Source: Byssochlamys sp. IMV 00236 (lineage: Eukaryota > Ascomycota > Eurotiomycetes > Eurotiales > Thermoascaceae). From it: DNA of 15,719 nucleotides. A model generated the notes under the pieces. It was not told the DNA's origin. It made no database searches and saw nothing but the letters and a program-made list of their open reading frames with translations. How positions within the stretch are numbered: position 1 is the first letter of the stretch; the number at the start of each line of letters is the position of its first letter. Position numbers and translations under genes: made by a program. This document shows positions 1 through 11,442 of the stretch, in pieces. The DNA is taken from contig MSJH02000388.1 in the NCBI GenBank assembly GCA_001931875.2, forward strand, positions 1 to 15,719. The letters are read 5' to 3'.

Positions 1-3
1 ACT

Positions 4-4
<1 letters not shown>

Positions 5-36
<32 letters not shown>
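5..36. repeat. Poly(A) homopolymer, 32 bases
   Basis: An uninterrupted run of 32 A sits at the window edge, just before the T-rich acceptor (ending TTAG at 47-50) of the first visible helicase exon. It therefore lies inside an intron of that gene. A run this long is prone to length error in assembly and may mark a contig edge. Confidence 0.9.
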
Positions 37-38
<2 letters not shown>

Positions 39-50
39 TTATTTTGTTAG

Positions 51-2456
<2,406 letters not shown>

Positions 2457-2526
2457 CTCACAAGCAAAACTGTAAATTTTTCCCGTCAGAAAATATGCTC
2501 AAAAGTTGCTGTTTATAATTATTTTT

Positions 2527-2532
2527 AATAAA
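2527..2532 (+). terminator. Polyadenylation signal AATAAA, helicase gene
   Basis: AATAAA lies 70 bp after the helicase stop codon, in the 162-bp gap between this gene and the convergent uL4m gene. It is the only canonical signal in the gap on this strand. Confidence 0.6.
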
Positions 2533-2618
2533 CTATAGCCCAAGATGATTTGTATAAAATAATCATGTCCCCTTTTTAATATACAAAAAGCGCCCTCGGA
2601 CTCTGTTATAAATAGTGT

Positions 2619-3479
2619 TTATTCTGGCTTAAGATAATCTTCAAGTAATTTAACAGCGCTCTTTTCAATAAGCAACTTGTCATATGTTAGTAAGTCTAAT
2701 ACGTTTGTTTCTTCAACATGAATAACTTCGCAGTTGGGAAGGTTGCGGGCTGCTAATTCCAAGTTTTCGTTGCAATCGTCAGTTACAATCAACATTTTAG
2801 AGCCGTCATATGCGTTTTGAAGAATCTGAGCCAGATCTCTTGTTTTATGGCTTTCGACATGTTGAAGAGAATCAACCACGATCAATTGATCCTGTGCGTA
2901 CTTGGCACTTAGGGCAACTCGTAAACCTAAATCTTGAACTTTTCTAGGCAAATCCGTACTGTGATCTCTTGGCTTGGGTCCAAATGCGATACCACCACTT
3001 CTGAACTGAGGTGCTTTCCTATCGCCCACTCTTGCTTTACCACGTCCCTTTTGTGGTGCTGCCTTTTTACCGGTACCAGTGACTTCACCACGAGTTTTTG
3101 TTGAATGTGTACCTTGTCGCATCGCATCTCTTTGCCAAACGACAACACGGTGAAGGATATCTCTTCTGATGGGTGCACCAAAAACGTCCTTTTCCAAGTC
3201 GATTATTGAAATGGGTTCATTTGTCTTAAATTCTCGAAGAAAAGCTTGAAGTGGTGTTGAGAGAGCTGTTGATTTAAAAGAGTTAGTGGATTCATACGAG
3301 CAAGCATTGTTCATAAACATGCCTTTAGGTGCAGTAGTTTCAGCAACAGAAGCAAATGCTCTATTTTGAATAATCTAGAATAAATAAAATTGTTATAGAG
3401 ATCTGTTGGTTGTTATATGCAAATAGCTTACAGGCAGAGCACGAGCTGTTGCTCTGGAGAATGTGTTGAATAGAGACAT
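2619..3479 (-). CDS. MRPL4: Mitochondrial large-subunit ribosomal protein uL4m
   Basis: Mitochondrial homologue of bacterial ribosomal protein L4 (yeast Yml6), a structural protein of the large subunit that lines the peptide exit tunnel. Two exons: 3479-3432 and 3374-2619, with a 57-bp intron; 267 aa. The start MSLFNTFSRATARALP is an Arg/Ser/Ala-rich, acid-free stretch typical of a mitochondrial presequence, which supports the upstream exon over the in-exon ATG at 3320. The L4 signature is the basic loop at residues about 109-154 (KTRGEVTGTGKKAAPQKGRG, then GDRKAPQFRSGG and FGPKPRDHS), followed by the Rossmann-like C-terminal part with LIVVDSL and MLIVTDD. It is convergent with the helicase. 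An AATAAA on its strand overlaps the stop codon (2617-2622), so the 3' UTR is likely short. Its promoter must lie in the 137 bp before the chaperone gene's stop. Confidence 0.93.
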
Positions 3480-3609
3480 TAGTGAGATTGACAAGAGAAG
3501 AAAAAATTTCAAGGTACAATCGGGCAGTCTGGGGGGTATAGAGATCAAGTCACACACGCACTGAGAGAAGACGCTTTATTGTTTGAATATCCGCCATAAA
3601 GAACAACAC

Positions 3610-3615
3610 TTTATT
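3610..3615 (-). terminator. Polyadenylation signal AATAAA, histone chaperone gene
   Basis: The chaperone gene ends in three consecutive in-frame TAA codons (3619 down to 3611), and AATAAA overlaps the second and third. Stop and signal are thus merged, as in the uL4m and GH31 genes of this window. Confidence 0.6.
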
Positions 3616-3616
3616 A

Positions 3617-4821
3617 TTATTCTAACTTTGGTTTTTTTTCTATAGCATCTTTAGTTGACTCCTTTGCCTTTCTCTTGACAAGATTTGACAGATCATTAAC
3701 ACTGGCTGCTTCAATAGGCTTATTTGAGGTATTTTCACTTGCTCCAAAGCCAAGTATTTGCTTCAACATAGCAGCTGCTTCCTTTTCTGTAGCTTGTTTC
3801 GTTGTCAACTCTTCAGCCTACAAAGGGGGGACTCTTAGTGTCAACAATAGCAAGAAAAACGGGCTCAATTACCTTAAGATTCATATCCGATATGAGTTCT
3901 TGCATATCTTTTATCTCGTCTTTTACTTTCTCTGTTGTATCCGCCATGCTTTCTAGCTTGCTCAACCTCTTCTTCAGCACATCAATTGCCTTTCTCAATT
4001 CAGGAACGGCTTCGTCTGATTTATCTGAAGAGAACTCCAATGCTAATGAATATTTGTAATATGCCTCTGCTAATTCTCTATTGTCTTCTTCTAACCACTT
4101 TTCCTTGATTTCAATTGCTTTTTCATAATCACTAAGAGATTGATCAAATTTCTCTGCAAAAGAAAGGCAATTAAGTAAAGTTTCATGTATTGACATGTAT
4201 AGATTACCTGTTTCTAAAGAGACATCTGCCAAGCATAGGTGTACATCTGCTAATTTTAGTTGGGTTTCCTTATCCTCACCCTTTTCAAAGATAAGACGAG
4301 CAACATCCAAAATATCCCATGCGGTCTCAAAGTCATCATCAGCTTGATCTCCGTCTTCTTTGTCTTCCTCGTCTTCTTCTTCTTCATCTTGTTTAAATTC
4401 AGGTATTGATTCCATCTGAATGAGAGGATTGCTAGATCCTTCTTAATAAATTTAGAATCAAGACGCTCTCAATATTCTAGTCCCTTTTTCTACCTTCTGT
4501 TTGTTTAGTTTCGTGTTGTTGTTCTTCAACAGCAGCTGCATTAGCTTGAGCTGATTGTCCTAATACTGTGTTTTGTTGAATCGCATATTGAAGCAATGCT
4601 TTACCGTACATAAAATAAGCATCACCATTTTCAGGTGCAAGATCACCATTAAGCTGATCACTATATATATATATTTAGCTTATGTATCTTTTGTCTCAAG
4701 TCACCTACAGTAACTGACAAGCTTCTCCAAGCTTTGTTATACTGATTTCATATTTTTGATCATCGAATGCTTCTTTTCCTTCTTTAATAAGATTGTTTGC
4801 TTTATCCTTTGGGTCTGACAT
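3617..4821 (-). CDS. NASP: NASP/Hif1/Sim3-type SHNi-TPR histone chaperone
   Basis: A nuclear chaperone of the NASP family (budding yeast Hif1, fission yeast Sim3), which binds H3-H4 and delivers it for chromatin assembly. Five exons: 4821-4709, 4660-4494, 4438-4208, 4153-3873, 3817-3617; introns 48-55 bp; 330 aa. The first TPR helix pair is in residues 8-37, and DLAPENGDAYFMYGKALLQYA matches the SHNi-TPR second repeat. An acidic insert with almost only D/E/K follows at about 110-129 and interrupts a TPR, as in the family. Then come FETAWDILDVARLIFEK and the TPR with FDQSLSDYEKAIEIKEKW. A charged helix likely to be coiled coil (about 235-263) follows, and a Lys-rich tail (VKRKAKES ... KKPKLE) that could be a nuclear localisation signal. 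Splicing is strongly supported because each junction restores family-like sequence. It lies head-to-tail with uL4m and diverges from riboflavin kinase. Confidence 0.88.
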
Positions 4822-5469
4822 TATCGCGTTTTTTAAAAAGAAAAAAAAAAAGGACCTCAAAAAATTTATAAGACGCGAGATATTCTTTCTTTCGGGAAAG
4901 TAACTTTTTTAATTGGCATATGAATACATTGAGGCTAAATACGTGTGCTTTCTAGTCGTGAGAGCTTCATTGTCAGTAACACAAGAAATCAAACTTGCTT
5001 TTTTTTATCCGTCGTCATTACTTTTAACAAACGATGCTTAGATAAACGTCAATTAAATCACTCGTCCTTCGTAACAAACATTGACTGAACGATATTCTGA
5101 CTTACTGCTACCAATACTCTGTCAGTATCAGTGAGATTCGCTATTACGTAAAAGAAATGCCACGTATTGTGATCATGTTTAAAGTAAGCACATTTAATGT
5201 GTTACAGTTAAAGATTAACTCGCGTTATAGTGAATAAAGAGATCAAACTAGCTTTTGGATAGAGATAGATACATATGTTGTATATAATGACAGAGAAGCC
5301 GATATTCATGACCACTGAAATGACCTGGACCTTGATTATGTCCAAATGTTAAAGCAGATACTCTCTGTTACTAAGCAGCCAATCAAATTAGTCATTTCAA
5401 TCTAATTGATTTATAATTCCAAAAAGATTTAAAGTTCTATCTTTTTCTTTGACTTTGTTCTTAAACTAA
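4822..5469. promoter_or_regulatory. Divergent intergenic region between histone chaperone and riboflavin kinase
   Basis: 648 bp without a supportable gene. On the minus strand a TATAAAT (4864-4870) lies 43 bp before the chaperone ATG, flanked by two ACGCG cores (4873-4877 on plus, 4825-4829 on minus). The centre (about 4930-5380) is AT-rich with no open frame, tRNA-like B box or clear repeat that I can see. The last 60 bases before the riboflavin kinase ATG are T/C-rich, a common fungal pre-start pattern. Confidence 0.5.
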
Positions 5470-6156
5470 ATGGCAACCAGCACAGACATCAACCCAGATC
5501 GCCCTCTTATCGTTGGCTCTTCTTCTCCTGAAACACCCTATCCTATACCTGTTTCTGGTACAGTTGTCAAGGGCTTTGGCCGTGGCTCTAAAGAACTGGG
5601 TATTCCTACAGGTATTATATACATATACTTTTTTTTTTTTCGGAGACAAAGACTCATGGTGCTATGAATAGCCAATATGAGCGATGAAGCATTAGAAGCA
5701 ATGTTTACAGAGTGTGAAACAGGCGTTTATTACGGTTGGGCACAGGTTGGTGAAGTAAAAAGTACTGTATACCCTATGGTCATGAGCTTAGGATGGAATC
5801 CTTATTATCAAAATGAAAGAAAGTCAGCGGTAAATGATGCAAAAACATGAGAAGGAGAATTATTGATCTCATGTATTCATCATTCACTAGGAAGTGCACA
5901 TCATTCATCAATTTGACAAAGACTTTTATGGTGAAGCCATTAGGATTATTGTAGCAGGTTATATTCGTCCGGAACAAAACTATCCCTCACTGGGTAAAAA
6001 CGAATTTGTAAAGAAATGAAAAAATGACTGATACATGGTTTTTTTTTAGATGCACTTATTAGAGATATCAAGACAGACATTGAAGTTGCCAAGCATTCAC
6101 TAAAACGCGAGGCTTATAGCAACCTGCGTAACCACCCATTGTTTAACAGCAACTAG
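5470..6156 (+). CDS. FMN1: Riboflavin kinase (ATP:riboflavin 5'-phosphotransferase)
   Basis: Phosphorylates riboflavin with ATP to give FMN, the first step in making FMN and FAD. Four exons: 5470-5611, 5672-5829, 5891-5993, 6050-6156; 169 aa, the usual size of single-function eukaryotic riboflavin kinases. Family signatures: [22 protein letters not shown] (residues 28-49, written here only as the glycine-rich nucleotide-binding stretch ending in the PTAN Mg/ATP motif, whose last codons are split by intron 1), [28 protein letters not shown] (split by intron 2), DFYGEAI and a C-terminal [21 protein letters not shown] block. No FAD-synthetase domain is attached. The start is the first ATG after a T/C-rich leader and gives a plausible short N-terminus. 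AATAAA follows at 6186-6191. No targeting signal is evident, so it is probably cytosolic. Confidence 0.95.
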
Positions 6157-6185
6157 ACTAGACACGTCATTTTTGTTAAGGAACT

Positions 6186-6191
6186 AATAAA
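6186..6191 (+). terminator. Polyadenylation signal AATAAA, riboflavin kinase gene
   Basis: AATAAA 30 bp after the riboflavin kinase stop codon and about 100 bp before the TATA box of the next gene. Confidence 0.55.
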
Positions 6192-6288
6192 ACATCATAG
6201 AAGAACGATTCACATGTGTACATGTCTTACTCTCGTTTGTGTCGTATTTGCGGGGTCATTTTACCTTTTTGCCCCGAGTTGTATCGAG

Positions 6289-6295
6289 TATAAAT
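6289..6295 (+). promoter_or_regulatory. TATA box of the GH31 gene
   Basis: TATAAAT lies 65 bp before the GH31 ATG. Between them is a pyrimidine-rich stretch (about 6312-6350) typical of a fungal start region. The whole spacer between the two plus-strand genes is only 203 bp. Confidence 0.5.
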
Positions 6296-6359
6296 TATGA
6301 ATGAAACAATTCCCGCGCTTTCTCTCTTTCTTTTTTTTTTTTCTCTTTATTTTGCATAA

Positions 6360-9117
6360 ATGTGGGCATCTGTAGCAAAAACATTAGGCTTAACTTCGCC
6401 TGAGGAATACGTTAAACCTCGTTTATCGATTGGCAATGCTGTGGCTCATCAAGAGTTTTCGATCGGTCATTTCAAGATACAAGTGGATCCTGAAGCAATA
6501 GCATTAGTCGTGAAGAATGGAAACGGACGTGTTATCTGGAAATGTAAATGTTGTTTGTGTAGCAAATAGGATTCCACGTTTTTGTTCCAAAAATAATAAC
6601 ACTTATTAGCAATACACAACGAACCCTTTCTGTCGTCCACAATTGGTACAGACGATATCATCACTGAAGGAAATGGCGTGTTCAAGGTTACAGAGCGTAA
6701 TGAACGTTCAACTCGCATACAGACCATCACAAAGGTCGAAAAGACAGACAAAGACACTATAAAAATTCATGGCGGGCTTGGAGCCAAGTTAGTGCTACCA
6801 ACCCACATGGATTATGTCTTTACATTTAAGGAAATCAGTCATCGGCAGTTACAGTTTGATGTCCAAGTCACGCACAGAGACCCTTCCATGAAGGATTTCC
6901 GTCGTCTTATTCTCACTTACGAGTCAAGACCGGAGGAACACTTTTATGGCTTTGGCGAACAGTTTTCCTATGTGTCATTGAAGGGACAGAAAGTGCCAAT
7001 ACTGGTCAGGTAATTAAACAAAACAAGCTCCAACAGTAACTCTCTATTCACTCGGCATTATTTTTCCGTTTCTATTGTAGAGAACAAGGTGATGGGACTG
7101 GCTCAGCACCGGTAAGTTTGTTTTTTTTTTAGGAATAATAAAAAGCATTCCTCTTGACAATGATGACAATAGGCTGCAACCATCAAGGAAACCGCATTCA
7201 ACATGTTTGGAGGCAATACGGATAATTTTGCTACCTATGCCTCTATACCACAATATATCACAAGTGATGTCCGATGTTTATTTATGGAAAACTCAGAATA
7301 TATGAGCTTTGACCTTACTGAGTTAGACCGCGTATCTATTCGTATAGAATCAGATCATGTCAAAGGTAAGTTTTGTTAAAATAGAGGGGGAATACAATGA
7401 TTCACAAAGACGCTTCATGTGTTTTATAGGACGTATATTGGATGGTAAAACGATGCTCGACCTTTTAACCGATTACACTTTGTACACCGGAAGGATGCTT
7501 CACTTGCCCGACTGGACCTCCGAGGGCTTCATCGCTGGCATTCAAGGAGGCAAGGAAAAAGTAAAAGATGTGATCAAGAGATTGAAAGAGAAAGAGATTC
7601 CACTGGCAGCAGTCTGTATAGAGGATTGGACAGGACAACGTACACTGCATGCCGGCCGCGGCATACAGTTCTCTCGTCAATGGTGGAATTGGGAAAGCGA
7701 TGATGAGCAGTACCCAGGCTGGGACAGCTTCGTCTATGAATTAGAGAGCGACAATATACGTGTGTTGTCATATGTCAACCCTTGTCTGTCAAACATTAGT
7801 GGAAAAGGCAAATTTAAAAAGAATTTATATGCTGAAGCTCAGGATAAAGAATATCTCGTCAAAAGCACACAAACCAGTTCTTCTGATGCCAAGGCTTTGT
7901 CTTTAAAGTTTGGATTAAGCCTGGAAGCTGGTCTTTTGGATCTGACAAATCCTGATGCACGCGACTGGTTCAAGAATGTCTTGAAGGAGCAAGTATGGAG
8001 TAGCGGTATCTCTGGTAAAGCATTGATGTCAATTGAGCCGTACAGGTTTATTGACCGTTTCTTTATTTTTATAGGCATGATGGTTGATTTTGGAGAGCAG
8101 TTACCATACGACCCTAGTACGATTATTCTACATTCAAATGAACCTTCATCCAGCTATCACAACCACTATCCTGAGGACTGGGCTGCATTACATCAAGAAT
8201 TGATAAAAGAACTTGGAAAGGAAGAGGATAGTTTATGCTTCTTTAGATCTGGATATCTGCACTCACCACAATACATGAACCTGTTTTGGGCTGGACGTCA
8301 AAATGTCACCTGGGATCAGCATCAAGGAATCAAAAGCGCTGTAAGTTGAATATACACTTGGAGGAAAAAGAGCAGCTAAAGGTAGATATACTTATCATCT
8401 ATAGGTCATTGGCATGCTCTCTGGTGGCTTCTCTGGATTTTCTGTGACACACTGCGATGTTGGTGGATACAACACAGTTGTCAATAACATTCCAGGATTC
8501 AAAATGTTGAGATCAAAGGAATTGCTGCTCAGATGGATGGAGCTTGCTGCATTTACTGCAGTGTTTAGGACAACTGAAGGAATCATACCTTCTATGAATT
8601 CCCAGTTTTATGATAATGATGGTAAGTCACAATAGAATAAGTAATATAGATGCTAATACCAATGCTTGCAGATACGTATGCTCATCTGGCCCATACTATC
8701 AAGCTGTTCACAACAATTAAGGATTACAGAAAGCAAGTACTAAAGGAAGCGTATGAGAAAGGATGGCCATTGATGCGCCATCCTGTACTCTACTATCCCA
8801 ATGATAAAATCGCACGAGAACTCACCTATCAGGAATTCCTACTGGGAAGCTCTCTACTGGTAGCTCCTGTTCTAAGCCCATCTGCATCCTATGTGAAAGT
8901 CTACTTCCCCAAGGACGCTCAAGATGTGCTCTGGCGCCACATTTGGACTGGCAAATACTATCCTGGTGATGGTACCTATAAAGCTATTGATGCTCCTCTT
9001 GGTCAGCCTGCTGTTTTTGTCAAAGAACCACGAGATGATGATGGACTATTGAATGGTTTACTGAATTATGCAACAACTTACTATCAACAAAAGGCTCGTC
9101 CCCCTACTAATAAATAA
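6360..9117 (+). CDS. GH31 family protein, sulfoquinovosidase (YihQ)-like, acid/base Asp replaced
   Basis: Eight exons: 6360-6543, 6610-7009, 7081-7111, 7173-7365, 7430-8014, 8075-8340, 8405-8621, 8672-9117; 773 aa. The order of blocks follows E. coli YihQ, a GH31 enzyme that splits sulfoquinovosyl glycerol: FYGFGEQFSY with REQGDG after it, PDWTSEGFIAGIQGG, EDW (residues 334-336), SRQWWNWE, MMVDFGEQLP with the nucleophile at Asp469, FFRSGY, WAGRQNVTW and CDVGGY. Residues lining up with the YihQ sulfonate-binding Arg, Trp and Tyr are Arg352, Trp355 and Tyr575. The position of the general acid/base, normally Asp in WAGDQ, is Arg539 (codon CGT), so normal retaining hydrolysis is doubtful. No signal peptide is seen (MWASVAKTLGLT), suggesting an intracellular protein. 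Exon 3 is a 31-nt microexon. Intron 5 (8015-8074) is 60 nt without an in-frame stop, so retention would add 20 residues before the nucleophile. The family is secure; the substrate is inference. Confidence 0.88.
9109..9114 (+). terminator. Polyadenylation signal AATAAA overlapping the GH31 stop region
   Basis: The last sense codons AAT AAA followed by TAA create an AATAAA three bases before the stop, followed by a T-rich stretch. Confidence 0.4.
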
Positions 9118-9175
9118 TTTTTTTTTTCAAGTGTATTTAGTTTTTCTCGGATATTAGTCAAATCAGGTTTACTTT

Positions 9176-9181
9176 TTTATT
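9176..9181 (-). terminator. Polyadenylation signal AATAAA for the acetate-transporter-family gene
   Basis: TTTATT on the plus strand (AATAAA on minus) lies 95 bp beyond the stop codon of the minus-strand membrane protein gene, inside the 159-bp gap between convergent genes. Confidence 0.45.
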
Positions 9182-9276
9182 ATTATGCTTAATGAATTAC
9201 AAATAATACATGTATATATATGTGTGTGCGAATGCAAGCCCCCGGCCCAAGTTTACAGAATGAAGATGTATACCTT

Positions 9277-9942
9277 TTAAAAGAAAGGCACCTTGATAAA
9301 AGTGTTTGTTTCATTATAAAGCATAGCCATGAGCACATAAAAGGCTGTAAGACTCAAGCAGAACGAGAACCAACCACTGGCCTTGGTTAAGGCAATATTA
9401 CCACTGAGTGAGCCGGCTGCACTGAATACCAACGAAAGCAAGGCAAAACCCAAGATCATTCGAACCAAGATAGGTTGACGGAAGGTACCGATGAAGAAAA
9501 TAAGAGCGGCGATGGCATAAGTAAGCTCGATAAGACCCAAACATTGCTCCAGCTGACCAGCAGCGGCAGCAGCAGCTAAGAACCCGCTTCCAGGGACAAA
9601 CATGATACCTAATGTAAGGAAGAAGCTTGCATAGGTTGTGAAGGCGACGGCAGCAAAGATATTCTTGTGTATAATCTCGATAACAGCGGCTATGAATTGA
9701 CCGATAGCACCATAACCAAATGCGATACCAACAGCAACTTGAGGAACGTTGGTCAAGATACCTGTGTTGAAGATGCCAAGTACAAAAGAGCAAAGACCAA
9801 ATGCTGCAAAACCAATAGCAGGTCCAATCATCGTTTTTTGATACTCGGCCAACTCAGTCGTTGGTGGTGGGGCATAACGGGATGGCTTTGGTGAAGACTC
9901 TTGATGCTTTAAATCAGCCTTTTCAATATCAATATTAGACAT
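9277..9942 (-). CDS. GPR1/FUN34/YaaH (AceTr) family membrane protein, acetate transporter-like
   Basis: Single-exon gene, 221 aa. Family members (yeast Ato1-3, Yarrowia Gpr1, E. coli SatP) are six-helix plasma-membrane proteins that move acetate and related ions. A polar N-terminal tail of about 35 residues (many K, E, P) precedes six hydrophobic segments at about 39-60, 68-90, 95-115, 133-152, 158-178 and 186-208. Family-like blocks are SFVLGIFNTGI, AFGYGAIGQFIAAVIE and NIFAAVAFTTYASFFLTLG, followed by the TYAIAALIFFIGTFR helix. The diagnostic NPAPLG signature at the start of helix 1 is altered to IGPAIG (residues 39-44), so it may be a divergent paralogue with a different cargo or a sensing role. 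It is close to the family's usual length and shows no break. It is convergent with the GH31 gene. The ATG at 9942 is the first in frame and fits the TATA box 63 bp upstream. Confidence 0.87.
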   Translation of the reverse strand: MSNIDIEKADLKHQESSPKPSRYAPPPTTELAEYQKTMIGPAIGFAAFGLCSFVLGIFNTGILTNVPQVAVGIAFGYGAIGQFIAAVIEIIHKNIFAAVAFTTYASFFLTLGIMFVPGSGFLAAAAAAGQLEQCLGLIELTYAIAALIFFIGTFRQPILVRMILGFALLSLVFSAAGSLSGNIALTKASGWFSFCLSLTAFYVLMAMLYNETNTFIKVPFF

Positions 9943-10004
9943 GGTTTAAGAAAAAAAATAAAAAGAAGAAGTAATTATTTGAATTATTTCAATAGATTGT
10001 GCAC

Positions 10005-10014
10005 TTTATATATA
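10005..10014 (-). promoter_or_regulatory. TATA box of the acetate-transporter-family gene
   Basis: TATATATAAA read on the minus strand, 63 bp before the ATG at 9942. The spacing equals that of the GH31 gene. Confidence 0.5.
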
Positions 10015-11015
10015 TGTAACATGTTGGCTCTAGCATTCCATGCGCTTTCTCCAATACTGTTACCATGGTGATACATCATTTAATCAGAACCACAGTACAC
10101 AATTGCCTTATAGAACCTATTTGGAAATTTGTTTGTAACACTTTAATTGAGAAGGTTTCACGGCAGAAGCATAAATGAGTCTTTTCCTAAATTGTATGCT
10201 TGTATTTTTGATTTATATCGAATATGATTGTTCTATAAATCAATAAGTATAGCTGCAGAATAATTGCTTCAGTTTGATACAAAGGGAGACATCTTTTTGT
10301 AGAATCGTACACATGCATGTATCACTCTTCTAATTCTTCAGATCAAATAGATCTCGATGTCTTACCGTTAATACCGAACTATTCCCACGTACAACTTTAA
10401 ACGAATGGTATGATAAAACAGCGCTAATGGTTAGTCCTAATTAAGGAAACAAAGTACATTGATCTGATTGCAAATGATAACGGCTGTTTTGACATTCTTT
10501 TTTAGAATTTGTTAGGAATCTTGCATATTTTAAAGTAAGAGGCTTATTATTGTCCTTACACCCGAAGAAAAGATAAAAGAAACCACCAGTGCTGTACCAA
10601 AAGCATGTTGAAATTCCCTTGGATCACAGTGCAATTTATAAACCCGCTTCAAACCTCTCAAAAGCCGGAATAATAAAGAAAAGGATTATTTTTTTGTACC
10701 ATCAATAAGAATCTTCAGGCAAAACATTGCATTAATACATGAGCAATAACACCGTCACTGCACTTGCTATCAACTGCTTATATTATCGTTGCATCTTTAC
10801 TAGTTGACTCAGCATATGGTACTTGCCAAACATGCAGAAAACAAGTTGTAGCCACACGCCGTAGATATCAAACTCAACGAGACGAAGGAAGCGATGTCTG
10901 TACTACGTCTAGAGACAGACCCTGTCGACCATGACCCTGCTGCTTTTATCGCGCAAGTAAGGATCAGTCCAGTTACAGCTCTTGCTTGAGCCGCCACTTG
11001 AGTACTTGAAGGGAC
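10015..11015. other. Gene-poor AT-rich intergenic DNA
   Basis: About 1 kb with no intact gene. Weak traces only: a 27-codon open stretch from an ATG near 10318 (DQIDLDVLPLIPNYSHV) and a 45-codon stretch without a start at 10852-10989 containing NETKEAMSVLRLETDPVDHD. The second could be an upstream remnant of the broken nuclease-like gene that follows, but I cannot show it. No tRNA, terminal repeat or long tandem repeat is seen. Confidence 0.4.
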
Positions 11016-11367
11016 TTGCTTAGACCTACAGATACTCAAGGAAGGTGCTTTAAGGACAGCATGAAGTTCAAAAGACATAGAACAGGAATAACAGGCATCC
11101 TTTACAGAGCACTAAAACGAAGAGAATGGCAAGGCGACGTTATCGTTGTAACAATTGACGAATTTCGAACGCCAAAGGTAATGCGTTATTCTATAATTTT
11201 GATCATCCTACTTGACTACCTATAGATCTGCAACTCTTGTAACAAGATGGTGTTCACAGCTGCTTCTCTGGACTTCCATAGTGTCCTTCGTGGATGTGGC
11301 AGACTACAATGAATTTCGTCGCGATATAAATCGCCGTATCAAGCACTGTTCTCCTAGTGGGGTTTAG
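11016..11367 (+). pseudogene. Relic of a TnpB/Fanzor-like nuclease, C-terminal zinc ribbon and RuvC end
   Basis: An open stretch to 11177 encodes KRHRTGITGILYRALKRR, then VIVVTIDEFRTPK. A 48-bp intron (11178-11225) joins it in frame to ICNSCNKMVFTAASLDF and HSVLRGCGRLQ, then a stop (11310-11312). Shifted by one base, the next 50 bp read NEFRRDINRRI, ending in a stop at 11365. The order DEFRT-x-K, C-x2-C, partial second Cys knuckle and RDIN matches the C-terminus of TnpB-like proteins: RuvC-II Glu, zinc ribbon, RuvC-III Asp. Eukaryotic versions, called Fanzor, are known from fungi. The N-terminal two thirds are not recognisable and there is at least one frameshift and a damaged second Cys pair, so this is a dead remnant. 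The identification rests on short motifs and is moderate. Confidence 0.42.
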
Positions 11368-11414
11368 AAATTTACTACTAGTAACAATAATGCGCAACGG
11401 AACGACATGTTAGT

Positions 11415-11442
11415 AAAAGCTAGGAAGTACTTCCTAGCTTTT
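11415..11442. repeat. Perfect 28-bp palindrome
   Basis: The half-site AAAAGCTAGGAAGT is followed directly by its exact reverse complement, with no spacer. Allowing one extra T, the match continues with AGT/ACT on the outside. It would form a spacer-free cruciform or hairpin. It lies 48 bp after the nuclease relic; nothing ties it to a known element. Confidence 0.9.

Noticed and set aside
5..36. Poly(A) run as the tail of a retrotransposed element
   Set aside because: No element sequence or target duplication is visible, and the run lies directly before a proper splice acceptor of the helicase gene.
4900..5460. tRNA or other small RNA gene in the divergent spacer
   Set aside because: I found no GGTTCRANTCC-type box or cloverleaf potential on either strand by eye.
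10809..11078. 89-codon minus-strand open frame
   Set aside because: Ser/Ala/Cys-rich composition without motifs, lying opposite the better-supported nuclease relic; likely chance.
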